Assembly: GCF_011752975.1 (NCBI RefSeq)
Contig: NZ_VWWP01000001.1
Coordinates: 496,001-560,000 of the forward strand
Reading direction: 5' to 3'
Length of the DNA stretch: 64,000 bases
From: Chryseobacterium sp. Tr-659
GTDB taxonomy: Bacteria > Bacteroidota > Bacteroidia > Flavobacteriales > Weeksellaceae
Shown: piece after piece, positions 1 through 7,714 of the stretch
Position numbering within the stretch: position 1 is the first letter of the stretch
How the letters are laid out: every line of letters begins with the position of its first letter
Program-made: the position numbers and the translations under genes
Notes under the pieces: generated by a model
The model's database searches: none
Seen by the model: the letters and a program-made list of their open reading frames with translations, nothing else
Told to the model about the DNA's origin: nothing

Positions 1-609
1 ATGAACTTCCTGAAGCTGTCTTCCCATAGTGCAGTTGAAAAGCTGATCAGTACCGCCCATTTCGATATCACATTCAATCTTTACCGAATCAAAACCTTGA
101 AGAATAGGGTATACAAGCTCGTGCATGGCAATAGGTGTATTTTCTGTAAATCTTTTGTTAAAATCATTACGGTGCATCAGCTGAGCCACAGTTACTTTTG
201 ACAACAGCTGGATCACCTCCGAAAAATCAAGAGTATCCAGCCATTCCGAATTAAAAACGATCTTTGTTTTATCAACATCAATAACTTTTGAAAGCTGATT
301 AATATAGGTTTGTGCATTATGCTGTACTTCTTCGGCTGTTAAAGGCTTTCTGGCCTTGTTCTTTCCCGTAGGATCTCCAATCCTGGCCGTGAAGCTTCCC
401 ACCACAATGATGATCTGATGCCCCAAATCCTGAAATTGTTTCATTTTTTTGAGTACCACAGCATGTCCCAAATGAAGATCAGGGGCTGTAGGATCAAAGC
501 CCAGCTTGATGGATAGCTTTCTGTTTTCTTTTTCTGCCTGTGTTAGTTTTTCTTCCAAGCCGTTTTCAGGTAGGATGATAGCCGTATTTTCTTTTAGTAG
601 ATGAATCAT
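1..609 (-). CDS. tyrS: Tyrosyl-tRNA synthetase, N-terminal 203 residues (runs off window)
   Basis: Class I aminoacyl-tRNA synthetase that charges tRNA-Tyr in the cytoplasm. Translating the minus strand from the ATG at 609-607 gives the TyrS N-terminus. The HIGH-class motif reads HLGH at residues 46-49 within DPTAPDLHLGHAVVL. Further Rossmann-fold blocks follow, including IIVVGSFTARIGDPTGK and, near the window edge, GGTDQLFN. The frame is open to base 1, so the KMSKS loop and the tRNA-binding C-terminus lie outside. A strong hairpin plus U-run ends about 20 bases before the start codon, and no TAnnTTTG promoter lies between them. Expression therefore probably depends on read-through from the upstream leader. 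The identification is firm; the regulation is inferred. Confidence 0.95.
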   Translation of the reverse strand, partial: MIHLLKENTAIILPENGLEEKLTQAEKENRKLSIKLGFDPTAPDLHLGHAVVLKKMKQFQDLGHQIIIVVGSFTARIGDPTGKNKARKPLTAEEVQHNAQTYINQLSKVIDVDKTKIVFNSEWLDTLDFSEVIQLLSKVTVAQLMHRNDFNKRFTENTPIAMHELVYPILQGFDSVKIECDIEMGGTDQLFNCTMGRQLQEVH

Positions 610-627
610 ATTTAAATTTTTTAAATG

Positions 628-656
628 AAAAAGCCCGGACATGGACTGTCCGGGCT
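628..656 (-). terminator. Intrinsic terminator just upstream of tyrS (attenuator stem 3:4)
   Basis: Read on the minus strand, AGCCCGGACA and TGTCCGGGCT form a perfect 10-bp stem around a 5-base loop, followed by a run of five T. It lies between a 29-codon leader ORF and the tyrS start. A terminator this close to its own gene, with no promoter between, fits conditional termination. Confidence 0.8.
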
Positions 657-686
657 CTATATAGAATGTTAAACTGTTTTATTGGA

Positions 687-776
687 TTACAATATAGAAA
701 GTCTTCCCGAACGATAGTCCGGAGTGTAATATTCACTGAAGAAAGGAAGACGTAATATACTGTTCAAATGTTTCAT
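687..776 (-). CDS. Putative Tyr-rich leader peptide of tyrS (29 aa)
   Basis: Small reading frame from ATG 776-774 to TAA 689-687. The core reads LRLPFFSEYYTPDYRSG: Tyr codons at positions 16, 17 and 21, and Phe-Phe at 12-13. The ATG lies 7 bases after a TATATTTA element with TTG 19 bases further upstream, so the transcript would be almost leaderless and translated from its 5' end. The GTCTTCC over codons 9-11 can pair with GGAAGAC near codons 24-25. The overlapping GTTCGGG can instead pair with CCCGGAC of the terminator 5' arm. A ribosome stalled on Tyr-Tyr would cover the first segment and favour the antiterminator. Translation of the peptide is inferred; the codons and complementarities are seen directly. 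Confidence 0.65.
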   Translation of the reverse strand: MKHLNSILRLPFFSEYYTPDYRSGRLSIL

Positions 777-783
777 TGTGTTG

Positions 784-813
784 TAAATATAACGGATTTT
801 TCCGTGATTCCAA
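784..813 (-). promoter_or_regulatory. Bacteroidota-type promoter for the tyrS leader
   Basis: Minus strand TTG (813-811), 19-base spacer, then TATATTTA (791-784). This matches the Bacteroidota primary-sigma pattern TTG-N19-TAnnTTTG at all but the last base. Initiation a few bases downstream would fall next to the leader ATG at 776. Confidence 0.6.
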
Positions 814-815
814 TA

Positions 816-903
816 TTTAAACCATTAAGATGTATTGTAAGGGTTATAACAAGATTTGTTTTTGAGAAAAAACTTAACCATTTACCAATCTTAATGGTTT
901 AAA
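816..903. repeat. Perfect 16-bp inverted repeat with 56-bp spacer
   Basis: TTTAAACCATTAAGAT at 816-831 and its exact reverse complement at 888-903. No gene lies in 777-988. It may be a short dispersed palindromic repeat or a long stem at the end of the GNAT transcript. Its left arm directly abuts the -33 element of the leader promoter. Confidence 0.6.
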
Positions 904-988
904 ATAAAGGTTCAAAACAATTTTACTTGTCATTCCAGAAGCTAATTCCATGCCACAAATTAACTAAAACAGACTTATATGTTTTTTA

Positions 989-1486
989 TCATGTGAACAG
1001 ATTCTTTTCCATCTTATAGTTCGTAAGGTCAACTCCTTTTACATTCACGGTTTGCTCCGCTGTTACATGGAAACCTCGATTTTCAAAGAATAATTTTGCT
1101 GTTTTGCTGACATCCGCTGTCAGATGTTTTTTGTTCCCGTTTAAGGCTTCTTGTTCAATCAGAGTATACAGTTTGGATGCAATGCCTATGCGCTGGTAAT
1201 CTTTGTGTACAAAAAGCAGATCAATATAAACTCCTTGATCAAGTGTACAGAATCCAACAATCTGATCTCCGGCTTCAGCAATGAGAACATATTGATCCTT
1301 TACAACATTTTTCCACCTTTCTTTATTTTCTGCTCCGGATTGCCAGGCTTCAAGCTGTTCCCGATTATAATCATCTTTACATACAGTACCAATGGTTGAA
1401 GTAAAAAGCCGAAGCATTTCCGGAATATCATGCTGAGTCCCTTTTCTGATAATCAAATCCTGATCAGCGGATATAGGTCTCTTCAT
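989..1486 (-). CDS. GNAT family N-acetyltransferase
   Basis: A 165-residue protein with GNAT architecture. The central strand pair reads YVLIAEAGDQIVGFCTLD, followed by VYIDLLFVHKDYQRIGIASKL. This carries the Q/R-x-x-G-I-A acetyl-CoA pyrophosphate-binding loop (motif A) at about residues 100-110. The C-terminal FFENRGFHV is the usual motif B strand. The substrate cannot be deduced. Its start overlaps the last 23 bases of the upstream TetR gene, so the two are probably co-transcribed and translationally coupled. Confidence 0.85.
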   Translation of the reverse strand: MKRPISADQDLIIRKGTQHDIPEMLRLFTSTIGTVCKDDYNREQLEAWQSGAENKERWKNVVKDQYVLIAEAGDQIVGFCTLDQGVYIDLLFVHKDYQRIGIASKLYTLIEQEALNGNKKHLTADVSKTAKLFFENRGFHVTAEQTVNVKGVDLTNYKMEKNLFT

Positions 1487-2087
1487 AAAGCGTTTGCTGT
1501 TCTTTATTGAGGAAAGGATAAAACAGGTTCATCTGCAGTAAAGTATAATGGTGTACCGCTGTCTCTTTATCCAGCTTTAAAATTAATCTGTTATGAGTAA
1601 GCCAGTTATCCGCAACGATGAATATCTGCTGAATAAGGCTGTCCATGATAAAATCAGGAATATCTTTTCTAATGATATTATTTTTCTGAAAACCTGAAAA
1701 TATGAGCAGGAACTCTTCTTTTCTACTGGAATGGATTCCTTCATACTGTAATTTTATTTCAGGAATTTTATGTACGATATCAACAAAGTTCACAAAGATA
1801 AACCGGAAAGAATAAAATATTTCAGAAGTGGATGCTGTGAAATGATAAAGGTCTTCAAGTGTTGCATGTTCAAGCTTTTTCATCTTGTTTAGCAGTTCAT
1901 CCATTTTCAGCGTAAGTTCCCCAAAAAGAATCTTAATGATATCCTCAGAATGTTTGAAGTGATAATGGAGGTTCCCCGCACTGATATTAAGTTCTGCTGC
2001 AATATGTCTGGTTGTGATACTATTGTAGCCTTTTTCATTAAATAGTTCCAGTGCTTTTAGCAGAATTTTATCTTTTGTGTTCATCAT
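1464..2087 (-). CDS. TetR/AcrR family transcriptional regulator
   Basis: A 207-residue repressor-type regulator. The N-terminal helix-turn-helix spans about residues 5-50 (ILLKALELFNEKGYNSITTR, then HIAAELNISAGNLHYHFKH). The ligand-binding domain is divergent. Two adjacent ATG codons are possible. A perfect TATATTTG -7 element ends one base before the first ATG (minus strand, 2096-2089), so the second ATG at 2084 may be the true start of a leaderless transcript. A perfect 20-bp palindrome lies upstream at 2131-2150 over the divergent promoter and is the likely operator. GNAT follows with a 23-base overlap. Confidence 0.85.
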   Translation of the reverse strand: MMNTKDKILLKALELFNEKGYNSITTRHIAAELNISAGNLHYHFKHSEDIIKILFGELTLKMDELLNKMKKLEHATLEDLYHFTASTSEIFYSFRFIFVNFVDIVHKIPEIKLQYEGIHSSRKEEFLLIFSGFQKNNIIRKDIPDFIMDSLIQQIFIVADNWLTHNRLILKLDKETAVHHYTLLQMNLFYPFLNKEQQTLYEETYIR

Positions 2088-2130
2088 TCAAATATAAGAA
2101 TATAAGTGGGGAATAAATCATATTTTTAAA

Positions 2131-2150
2131 ATTAGAACAATTGTTCTAAT
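2131..2150. promoter_or_regulatory. Probable TetR operator, perfect 20-bp palindrome
   Basis: ATTAGAACAATTGTTCTAAT is fully self-complementary. It lies between the divergent TetR gene and the microprotein gene, ending 4 bases before the latter's TATATTTG -7 element. Assignment to the adjacent TetR regulator is inferred from position. Confidence 0.65.
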
Positions 2151-2154
2151 TTGG

Positions 2155-2162
2155 TATATTTG
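2155..2162 (+). promoter_or_regulatory. -7 element TATATTTG of the microprotein/VanZ-like operon
   Basis: Exact TAnnTTTG match 20 bases before the ATG at 2183. No TTG at the expected distance was found. The palindrome at 2131-2150 occupies the upstream half of the promoter, so operator binding should block it. Confidence 0.6.
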
Positions 2163-2182
2163 CACTACTAAATCTTATCACA

Positions 2183-2317
2183 ATGGAAGGAAAGCAAAAA
2201 TTTGATTACGAATCGGCAGAAAATAATAAGAAAGCAGAAGGGAAAGATGTTCAGGAGATTATTTCAAAGGTTTTACAAGTGATTCTGGGAGTCATTATGG
2301 CGGTATTGCACATGTGA
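2183..2317 (+). CDS. Putative 44-aa membrane microprotein
   Basis: Short frame from ATG 2183 to TGA 2315-2317. The N-terminal half is charged (MEGKQKFDYESAENNKKAEG). The C-terminal half, IISKVLQVILGVIMAVLHM, is hydrophobic and could be one membrane-spanning or amphipathic helix. It follows a perfect -7 element. Its stop codon overlaps the start of the next gene by one base (TGATG), implying translational coupling. No known family was recognised. The evidence that it is real is promoter, spacing and coupling. Confidence 0.6.
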   Translation: MEGKQKFDYESAENNKKAEGKDVQEIISKVLQVILGVIMAVLHM

Positions 2318-2691
2318 TGAAAAAAGGGATCTCATACTGGTTTTTATTGGGGCTGGCAGCCTGGGCAGTGATTATTTTCCTGAGAAAGAACGGAATTTAT
2401 ATTCCCTTCATCAATAATCATTTCACAGATTGTATTACAGTGCCTATGTACTGCTATCTGATTGAATATATCATGAACTCTCTGCTGGGATATCAGTGGA
2501 AGCCTGATCTGAAATTTGTACTGACTTCAATTCTATATCTGTCTTTCTTATTTGAGGTGCTTTGTCCTATGCTCTCGGAAAGGTTTACGGGAGATATTCT
2601 GGATGTACTTGCCTATGGGTTGGGAGGAATGATATATTATCTTTTCCGGATTAAATCTTTTTCAATACATAAAAAAGCCGACAGATCCTGA
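2317..2691 (+). CDS. Small integral membrane protein, VanZ-like C-terminal motif
   Basis: A 124-residue protein with about three or four hydrophobic helices. The segment GDILDVLAYGLGG (about 95-107) resembles the conserved VanZ-family motif (GDxLDxxxNxxG). It is shorter than typical VanZ proteins and has no characterised function I can name. I chose the ATG at 2317 over the GTG three bases earlier because it overlaps the microprotein stop as TGATG. The pair would be repressed by the TetR palindrome upstream. A role in envelope stress or drug response is only suggested by the TetR linkage. Confidence 0.7.
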   Translation: MKKGISYWFLLGLAAWAVIIFLRKNGIYIPFINNHFTDCITVPMYCYLIEYIMNSLLGYQWKPDLKFVLTSILYLSFLFEVLCPMLSERFTGDILDVLAYGLGGMIYYLFRIKSFSIHKKADRS

Positions 2692-2756
2692 TGATAACAG
2701 AATTCTGCCGGCAGAGTTATTGTTTTTATCCTTTTTAATTTAATTTGTGCTTCAGC

Positions 2757-5129
2757 TTAACTGCCGCCGCCCGCCCGGTTGGATTCTTCAAACTTTACCT
2801 GTTTGGTTGCTCCTTTCACATTATTGTTCCCGAATTTATAAGTAAGGGAAAGATGAACATTCCTTGTAATTCCTTTGTACTGATAATCTATATTGTAAGT
2901 CGGATAATATTCAATTCCTTTTTCACGGTTAGTATTCAGAATATCGTTCAAATAAAAATTCACCAGAAGTTTTTTCTCCATAAAAGCTAATTTTAGACCG
3001 GTGTAAAGGGAAGAATTGGCATAATAGTAAGTATTTCCGTTTCTGTTGGGCAGGCTTCCCCATAACCCGAGCATGAAGGTCACCGTTTTTTCTTTATTCA
3101 GAAAGATGCTGTTATCAATATTCAGATTGGCACTGTAACCGGCTGGTGCTGGGGTGATAGAAGAATCATAAGACTTGGATTTTGCATAAAATCCATTAAG
3201 GAAGATACTGGATTCAAGCCATTTTAATTTATTATAATTGTAGCTGATGTTAATACCGGCCTGATCTTCATTATAGAAATTTTTGGCAACCGTATATCTG
3301 TAATTTCCATCCACCATCTGAACCCTGTCCCAGCTGTCCTTGTTATAATTGTAGTATAATGTAAAATTAAGGCTGTTTTTCAAAACATATCCGAATTCAA
3401 AATTATCCGAGAAAGAAGGCAGGAGGTAAGGATTTCCGGTACTGTATTCATATTCTGACGTATAATATTTAAAAGGATTCAGGTTTCCAAAATACGGCCG
3501 TGAAATTCTACGGGAATAATTAAGTGAAAATGAATGATTTTCATTGGGTTTATAACTGATATAAGCTGTAGGAAAGAACTTTCCATACTTAATCTGTGCA
3601 GAAGTATTGTCATTCATTGAAATACCTTCCAGGGTTGTATATTCATATCGAAGCCCTGCTTTTGCATCCCATTTTTCGCTGATCTTAAAATTGGTGGAAA
3701 AATAAGCGGCATAATTTTGTTCGTTATAGAAAAATGTATTGGTTCTATCCGTATTAAGATTGTACTGTCCGTTTTCGATACTAAAGAAATTAAATTCGGA
3801 ATCATTCTTGATCTTTGTATACTTCAATCCCGATTCTGTTTTTATTTTTCCAAAAGTTTTTTCAAGATCAGCCTGCCCGGAATAAATCCTGTATTTACTG
3901 ATAGGGTTTGCCATAGTAGAAATGGTCTCTGATGTAATCGTGTTGGAAAAATTTCTTGCGTTGGAATTATTCAGCATCATATTCGCCGTAAGACTCAGCT
4001 TACCTCCTGCGCTGTCTATTTTAGCTTCGTAAAATGCCGTTGCATTATGAACATCTCTGCTGTTTCTGTTCCTGAAATTGGAATTGATATTCAGTAATCC
4101 CTGCTCATTGAATCTTTCAGATACACTTTCCCCGGTTTCCATAGGATTGCTGTGCGAATAATTATAGTTGATTCCGACAAGGTTTTTGTCGTTGATCTTA
4201 TATTCAGCCTTTAAATTTCCACTTTTATACTTATAATTATTGAGGTTTTGGCTGTCCCTGTTCCAGTAGTTATTGTTGGTAGTTCCGGTCAGATAATTAT
4301 AAGTGGTATAATACCAGTAGTTATCACCCGTAGATAAATTCGTACTTAAAGAAAGCTTTTCTCCCTGGTAATTGAATGTAGCACCGCTTCTTGCTGATAC
4401 CGTTGGTCTTCCCCAGAAATAATTTCCGGATGTTTGTATAGAACCATTCCAACCCAGATTGGCATTTTTCTTGAGAATAATGTTGATCAGTCCGCTTTTT
4501 CCCTCAGCATCATATTTTGCAGGCGGGGTGGTTATCACTTCAATTTTAAGGATATCATCAGAACGAAGAGTCTTCAGGTAATTGATAAGTTCCTGTCCAT
4601 TCAGATTCAGAAGCCGGTCATTGATCATCACGGCTACATTGCTTTTGCCGGCAATACTTATCGCATCATCACTTGTTTTTACCATCGGTGTTTTGGCAAG
4701 AGCTTCAATCGCATCAATTCCCTGAGATGCCACAGAATTTTCTACATTAAAGACCAGACGGTCTACCTTTCTCTCGAATAATTTTTTCTTTGCAGTTACG
4801 GTTACCCCTTCTATTTTCTGTTCTGTAACAGGAGCTTCTTTAAGCTGAATGTCTTTTCTGTGAGCTCCCTTTATCGTAATTTTTTCACTATTGGTTTTTA
4901 CTCCATCTTTTATAATTTCAAACAGATAATCTCCGTTTTCTTTTAAAGGAATTTTAAACATTCCATTTTCATCTGTGATGGCAGAAAACTTTGTTTCATT
5001 TTTTGTAATCAGTACTTCAGTTTCCAACGCCGGTTTATTATCCTTATCGGTGATAATTCCTTCAACACTTTGTGCAAAAATAAAGGATGTGGAAATGAGA
5101 CTTAAAAGAATAACAATCTTCTGATTCAT
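2757..5129 (-). CDS. Outer membrane beta-barrel protein, TonB-receptor-like (OMP_b-brl_3 type)
   Basis: A 790-residue outer-membrane protein. The signal peptide is at residues 1-20 (ending FIFAQ). A carboxypeptidase-like regulatory domain follows (VEGIITDKDNKPALETEVLI). Next comes a plug-like region with AKTPMVKTSDDAISIAGKSNVAVMINDR and the signature VITTPPAKYDAEGKSGLINI, typical of the OMP_b-brl_3/TonB-receptor-like family in Bacteroidota. The rest alternates aromatic barrel strands. The C-terminus continues about 20 polar residues beyond the last strand (ending GGGS) instead of ending in an aromatic residue. It has no adjacent SusD-like gene, so glycan uptake is not suggested. The ligand is unknown. 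Confidence 0.85.
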   Translation of the reverse strand: MNQKIVILLSLISTSFIFAQSVEGIITDKDNKPALETEVLITKNETKFSAITDENGMFKIPLKENGDYLFEIIKDGVKTNSEKITIKGAHRKDIQLKEAPVTEQKIEGVTVTAKKKLFERKVDRLVFNVENSVASQGIDAIEALAKTPMVKTSDDAISIAGKSNVAVMINDRLLNLNGQELINYLKTLRSDDILKIEVITTPPAKYDAEGKSGLINIILKKNANLGWNGSIQTSGNYFWGRPTVSARSGATFNYQGEKLSLSTNLSTGDNYWYYTTYNYLTGTTNNNYWNRDSQNLNNYKYKSGNLKAEYKINDKNLVGINYNYSHSNPMETGESVSERFNEQGLLNINSNFRNRNSRDVHNATAFYEAKIDSAGGKLSLTANMMLNNSNARNFSNTITSETISTMANPISKYRIYSGQADLEKTFGKIKTESGLKYTKIKNDSEFNFFSIENGQYNLNTDRTNTFFYNEQNYAAYFSTNFKISEKWDAKAGLRYEYTTLEGISMNDNTSAQIKYGKFFPTAYISYKPNENHSFSLNYSRRISRPYFGNLNPFKYYTSEYEYSTGNPYLLPSFSDNFEFGYVLKNSLNFTLYYNYNKDSWDRVQMVDGNYRYTVAKNFYNEDQAGINISYNYNKLKWLESSIFLNGFYAKSKSYDSSITPAPAGYSANLNIDNSIFLNKEKTVTFMLGLWGSLPNRNGNTYYYANSSLYTGLKLAFMEKKLLVNFYLNDILNTNREKGIEYYPTYNIDYQYKGITRNVHLSLTYKFGNNNVKGATKQVKFEESNRAGGGS

Positions 5130-5228
5130 ATTTTGGGTTTATATACAAGACAATCTTTTTCGAGGTGTTATTACATCAGTCTGCGAAAAATATTTTAAAT
5201 GCTAAGTATTATTGAGTTTTTCTTTTGG

Positions 5229-5236
5229 TATTTTTG
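5229..5236 (+). promoter_or_regulatory. -7 element TATTTTTG for the Crp/Fnr-type regulator
   Basis: Exact TAnnTTTG match 25 bases before ATG 5262. It decides the start: the frame is open upstream to 5199, but that stretch (WYFCIDLK) is promoter sequence. Confidence 0.55.
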
Positions 5237-5261
5237 TATAGACTTAAAAATATTCACAGCA

Positions 5262-5834
5262 ATGCACAACAAGCTTATACAAATCTGTTCCGGTTATGAT
5301 TTTACCCATGAGGAAATAGAAGCTGTAAAGCAAAGTTTTGAACCTGTGGGATTTCCGAAAAATACAGTGATAGAAAAATCCGGACGAGTTCCCGGTTATC
5401 TTTATTACATCGTTTCCGGATATTTGAGGCTTTTTTATACCGATCAGAACGGAAATGAAGTAACCACTCATATCAATTGTCCACCGGGCTTTTTCACTTC
5501 TTATTCTGATTTTATAAACAGTACAGTTTCTGAGAATAATGTGGAATGTATTACAGATTGTGAGCTCCTTCGGATTTCCAAAGAAAAACTGGATCATCTG
5601 ATTGCTGAAAGTCAGGCCATGAAAAATTTCAGTATCTCTGTCTTTCAACAATCGATTGCCTATAATGAAAACCGCTCCAAAGAATTATCTGTTCTCAACG
5701 CAGAACAACGTTACCTTAAACTTATAAATGATTATCCGGGAATTATCCGGAATGTGCCCATTCAATATATCGCTTCATTTCTGGGAATGAAACCTGAAAG
5801 TCTGAGCAGGATCAGAAGAAAAATAATTAACTAA
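5262..5834 (+). CDS. Crp/Fnr family transcriptional regulator
   Basis: A 190-residue protein. An N-terminal cyclic-nucleotide-binding-like beta-roll covers about 20-115 (VIEKSGRVPGYLYYIVSGYLR, GNEVTTHINCPPGFFTSYSDF). A dimer helix and winged helix-turn-helix follow (RNVPIQYIASFLGMKPESLSRIRRKI). It lacks both the Fnr cysteine cluster and the canonical cAMP-binding Arg-Ser pair, as is usual in the large Bacteroidota group of this family. Start chosen at ATG 5262, consistent with the promoter element. It may be co-expressed with the epimerase 59 bases downstream. Confidence 0.85.
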   Translation: MHNKLIQICSGYDFTHEEIEAVKQSFEPVGFPKNTVIEKSGRVPGYLYYIVSGYLRLFYTDQNGNEVTTHINCPPGFFTSYSDFINSTVSENNVECITDCELLRISKEKLDHLIAESQAMKNFSISVFQQSIAYNENRSKELSVLNAEQRYLKLINDYPGIIRNVPIQYIASFLGMKPESLSRIRRKIIN

Positions 5835-5893
5835 CAAAAGTCAAGTGGTTCCGGCAGCAGGATGAAGAACTTTGTAGCATTAAAATCAATGCA

Positions 5894-6907
5894 ATGACAA
5901 AGAACAATATGAGTCTCGTTTCAGGAGCTAACGGACATCTGGGAAATAATTTAGTGAGATTTTTACTGGACAAAGGAATCCCGGTGAGAGCTGCAGTAAG
6001 AAATGTTAACAACAAAAAACCTTTTGAAGGGCTTAACTGTGGATTGGTGCAGGCAGATATAACAGACAAGGCTTCCTTTGTAAAAGCACTTCAGGGTGTA
6101 GAAACATTTTATGCCGTAGGAGCAGCCTTTAAATTATGGGCTAAAGATCCCAAAAAAGAAATCTACGATATAAATATCCAGGGTACCCGGAATACGATTG
6201 AAGCAGCAGCAGAAGCAGGAGTAAAAAAAATAGTCTATGTAAGCTCCATTGCTGCTTTGAATTATACTCATCTTCCAGCCAAAGAGAGCAACGGTTACAA
6301 TCCTGATCGCAGAGATATGTATTACAATTCCAAAAATGATGGAGAAAAAATAGCCTTTGAACTGGCCGCAAAATTAGGTATAGAGCTCGTTTCCGTAATG
6401 CCGTCAGCCATGATAGGAGGTGAAGCATTCTTACCTTTGAATGTTTCTTATGGAGTTTTAAAACTTATCCTGAACAAAAGAATTCCTGTTGATACAAAAA
6501 TTACCCTGAATTGGGTAGATGTGAAAGACGTTGCCGAAGGATGTTATCTGGCTGCAGAAAGGGGATGTTCGGGGGAACGTTATATTCTAGCCAATGAAAA
6601 ATGCATGACGATTACAGATACAACTATCTTAGCTAATAATCTTTTCCCTGAACTGAAGCTGAATATTCCACGTTCTGTTCCGAAAGGAATATTGTTTATG
6701 ATTGCAGGAATCATGGAATTTACAGCAAGAATGAACGGAAAACCGCCGGTATTAACACGAAAAGATATCTCTATGTTTTCCGGATTGCAGCAGGATTTTG
6801 ATATTTCCAAAGCAAGAAATGAACTTGGATTCAATCCCAAAAGTCCTGAAAAAGCAGTAAAAGCAGCCCTTGAATATCTGATGAAACATCCTGAAATCTT
6901 AAAATAA
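5894..6907 (+). CDS. NAD(P)-dependent epimerase/dehydratase (dihydroflavonol-reductase-like extended SDR)
   Basis: A 337-residue extended short-chain dehydrogenase/reductase. The glycine-rich nucleotide loop is SGANGHLGNN (residues 10-19). VSSIAAL precedes the catalytic Y143-x-x-x-K147 (YYNSK). The substrate domain contains LNWVDVKDVAEGCYLAAERG, typical of the DFR/3-beta-HSD branch. The substrate is unknown. A second in-frame Met at residue 6 is possible, but the longer form keeps the complete first strand. It follows the Crp/Fnr-type regulator on the same strand, which may control it. Confidence 0.85.
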   Translation: MTKNNMSLVSGANGHLGNNLVRFLLDKGIPVRAAVRNVNNKKPFEGLNCGLVQADITDKASFVKALQGVETFYAVGAAFKLWAKDPKKEIYDINIQGTRNTIEAAAEAGVKKIVYVSSIAALNYTHLPAKESNGYNPDRRDMYYNSKNDGEKIAFELAAKLGIELVSVMPSAMIGGEAFLPLNVSYGVLKLILNKRIPVDTKITLNWVDVKDVAEGCYLAAERGCSGERYILANEKCMTITDTTILANNLFPELKLNIPRSVPKGILFMIAGIMEFTARMNGKPPVLTRKDISMFSGLQQDFDISKARNELGFNPKSPEKAVKAALEYLMKHPEILK

Positions 6908-6925
6908 AGCCCTTAAAAAGGTAAG

Positions 6926-7549
6926 TTATTGATTTTCAAGCTTTATAATAGGGCCTTTGTAAAATTTGGTGAGATCATAAAGATCAGAAAAATAATGCTG
7001 TAAAGGAGGAATAATTTTCCCATCAAAATCATTTGAATTGAATTGATTCTCAGCAAGAAGGTACAGAGATGGGTGGTCCGGTTTCAAATAATCGGAAAGT
7101 ATATTTTCGTGGCCTTGTTCCCTGCTGAGGATTTCGGTCAGAAATATTCCATAGATCAGAAATTGATTGAAGTTCTGCGCATCAACCATATAATTCATGT
7201 CCTGTTTTGATAATTTTTCATAGCTGGAAAGCAGCCGTAGAAAATTTTCAGCATGATCGGTAACCGGAATTTCATAAAAAAGATCTATACCATGAATAAA
7301 CAGCTGTGTTTTAGCCTCTTCATGATCTGTTGGATACGCTTTGCAAAACCATTGAAAAATCTGTAAAAGTTCTTCACGCGTAAGTTCTTCCATAGAATCC
7401 TTTACCTTATCCTTAATCACCTCAAGATTGATTTTTGCATCTGGCTCCAGAGAACTCAGTATATTTTCTTCTTCACGGCTGAGTTTATTGTACAAATTAA
7501 TTTTGGCAATATTAGGGTTGGTTTTGATAAAATAAAGTTCTTCCGCCAT
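6926..7549 (-). CDS. Hypothetical protein, 207 aa
   Basis: I recognise no family. The protein is soluble, acidic and helical, with no signal peptide or membrane segment. It has Leu-rich stretches such as DSMEELTREELLQIFQWFCK and a C-terminal IIPPLQHYFSDLYDLTKFYKG. The GTG at 7558 opens the frame three codons earlier. ATG 7549 (MAEELYF) is preferred as the only ATG close to the frame opening. It is convergent with the epimerase (19-base gap), and no terminator was seen between them. Confidence 0.6.
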   Translation of the reverse strand: MAEELYFIKTNPNIAKINLYNKLSREEENILSSLEPDAKINLEVIKDKVKDSMEELTREELLQIFQWFCKAYPTDHEEAKTQLFIHGIDLFYEIPVTDHAENFLRLLSSYEKLSKQDMNYMVDAQNFNQFLIYGIFLTEILSREQGHENILSDYLKPDHPSLYLLAENQFNSNDFDGKIIPPLQHYFSDLYDLTKFYKGPIIKLENQ

Positions 7550-7714
7550 AGTAATCACCAGTAATTTATAAAAATGGTAATTAAAGATACAAAATATGCA
7601 TTAACTTCATTAAAGAAAATAATATGCAGTGAATGGTACCCAGGCTGAATTATTTTTTTAATCAGGAGCTGAAATTTAATGATAAACTTTTTTAATACAA
7701 TTTCTCCTTTCAAC

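Noticed and set aside
610..780. T-box riboswitch upstream of tyrS
   Set aside because: No AGCAGT/TGGnACCGCG-type T-box sequence or specifier stem; the coding leader with Tyr codons explains the terminator better.
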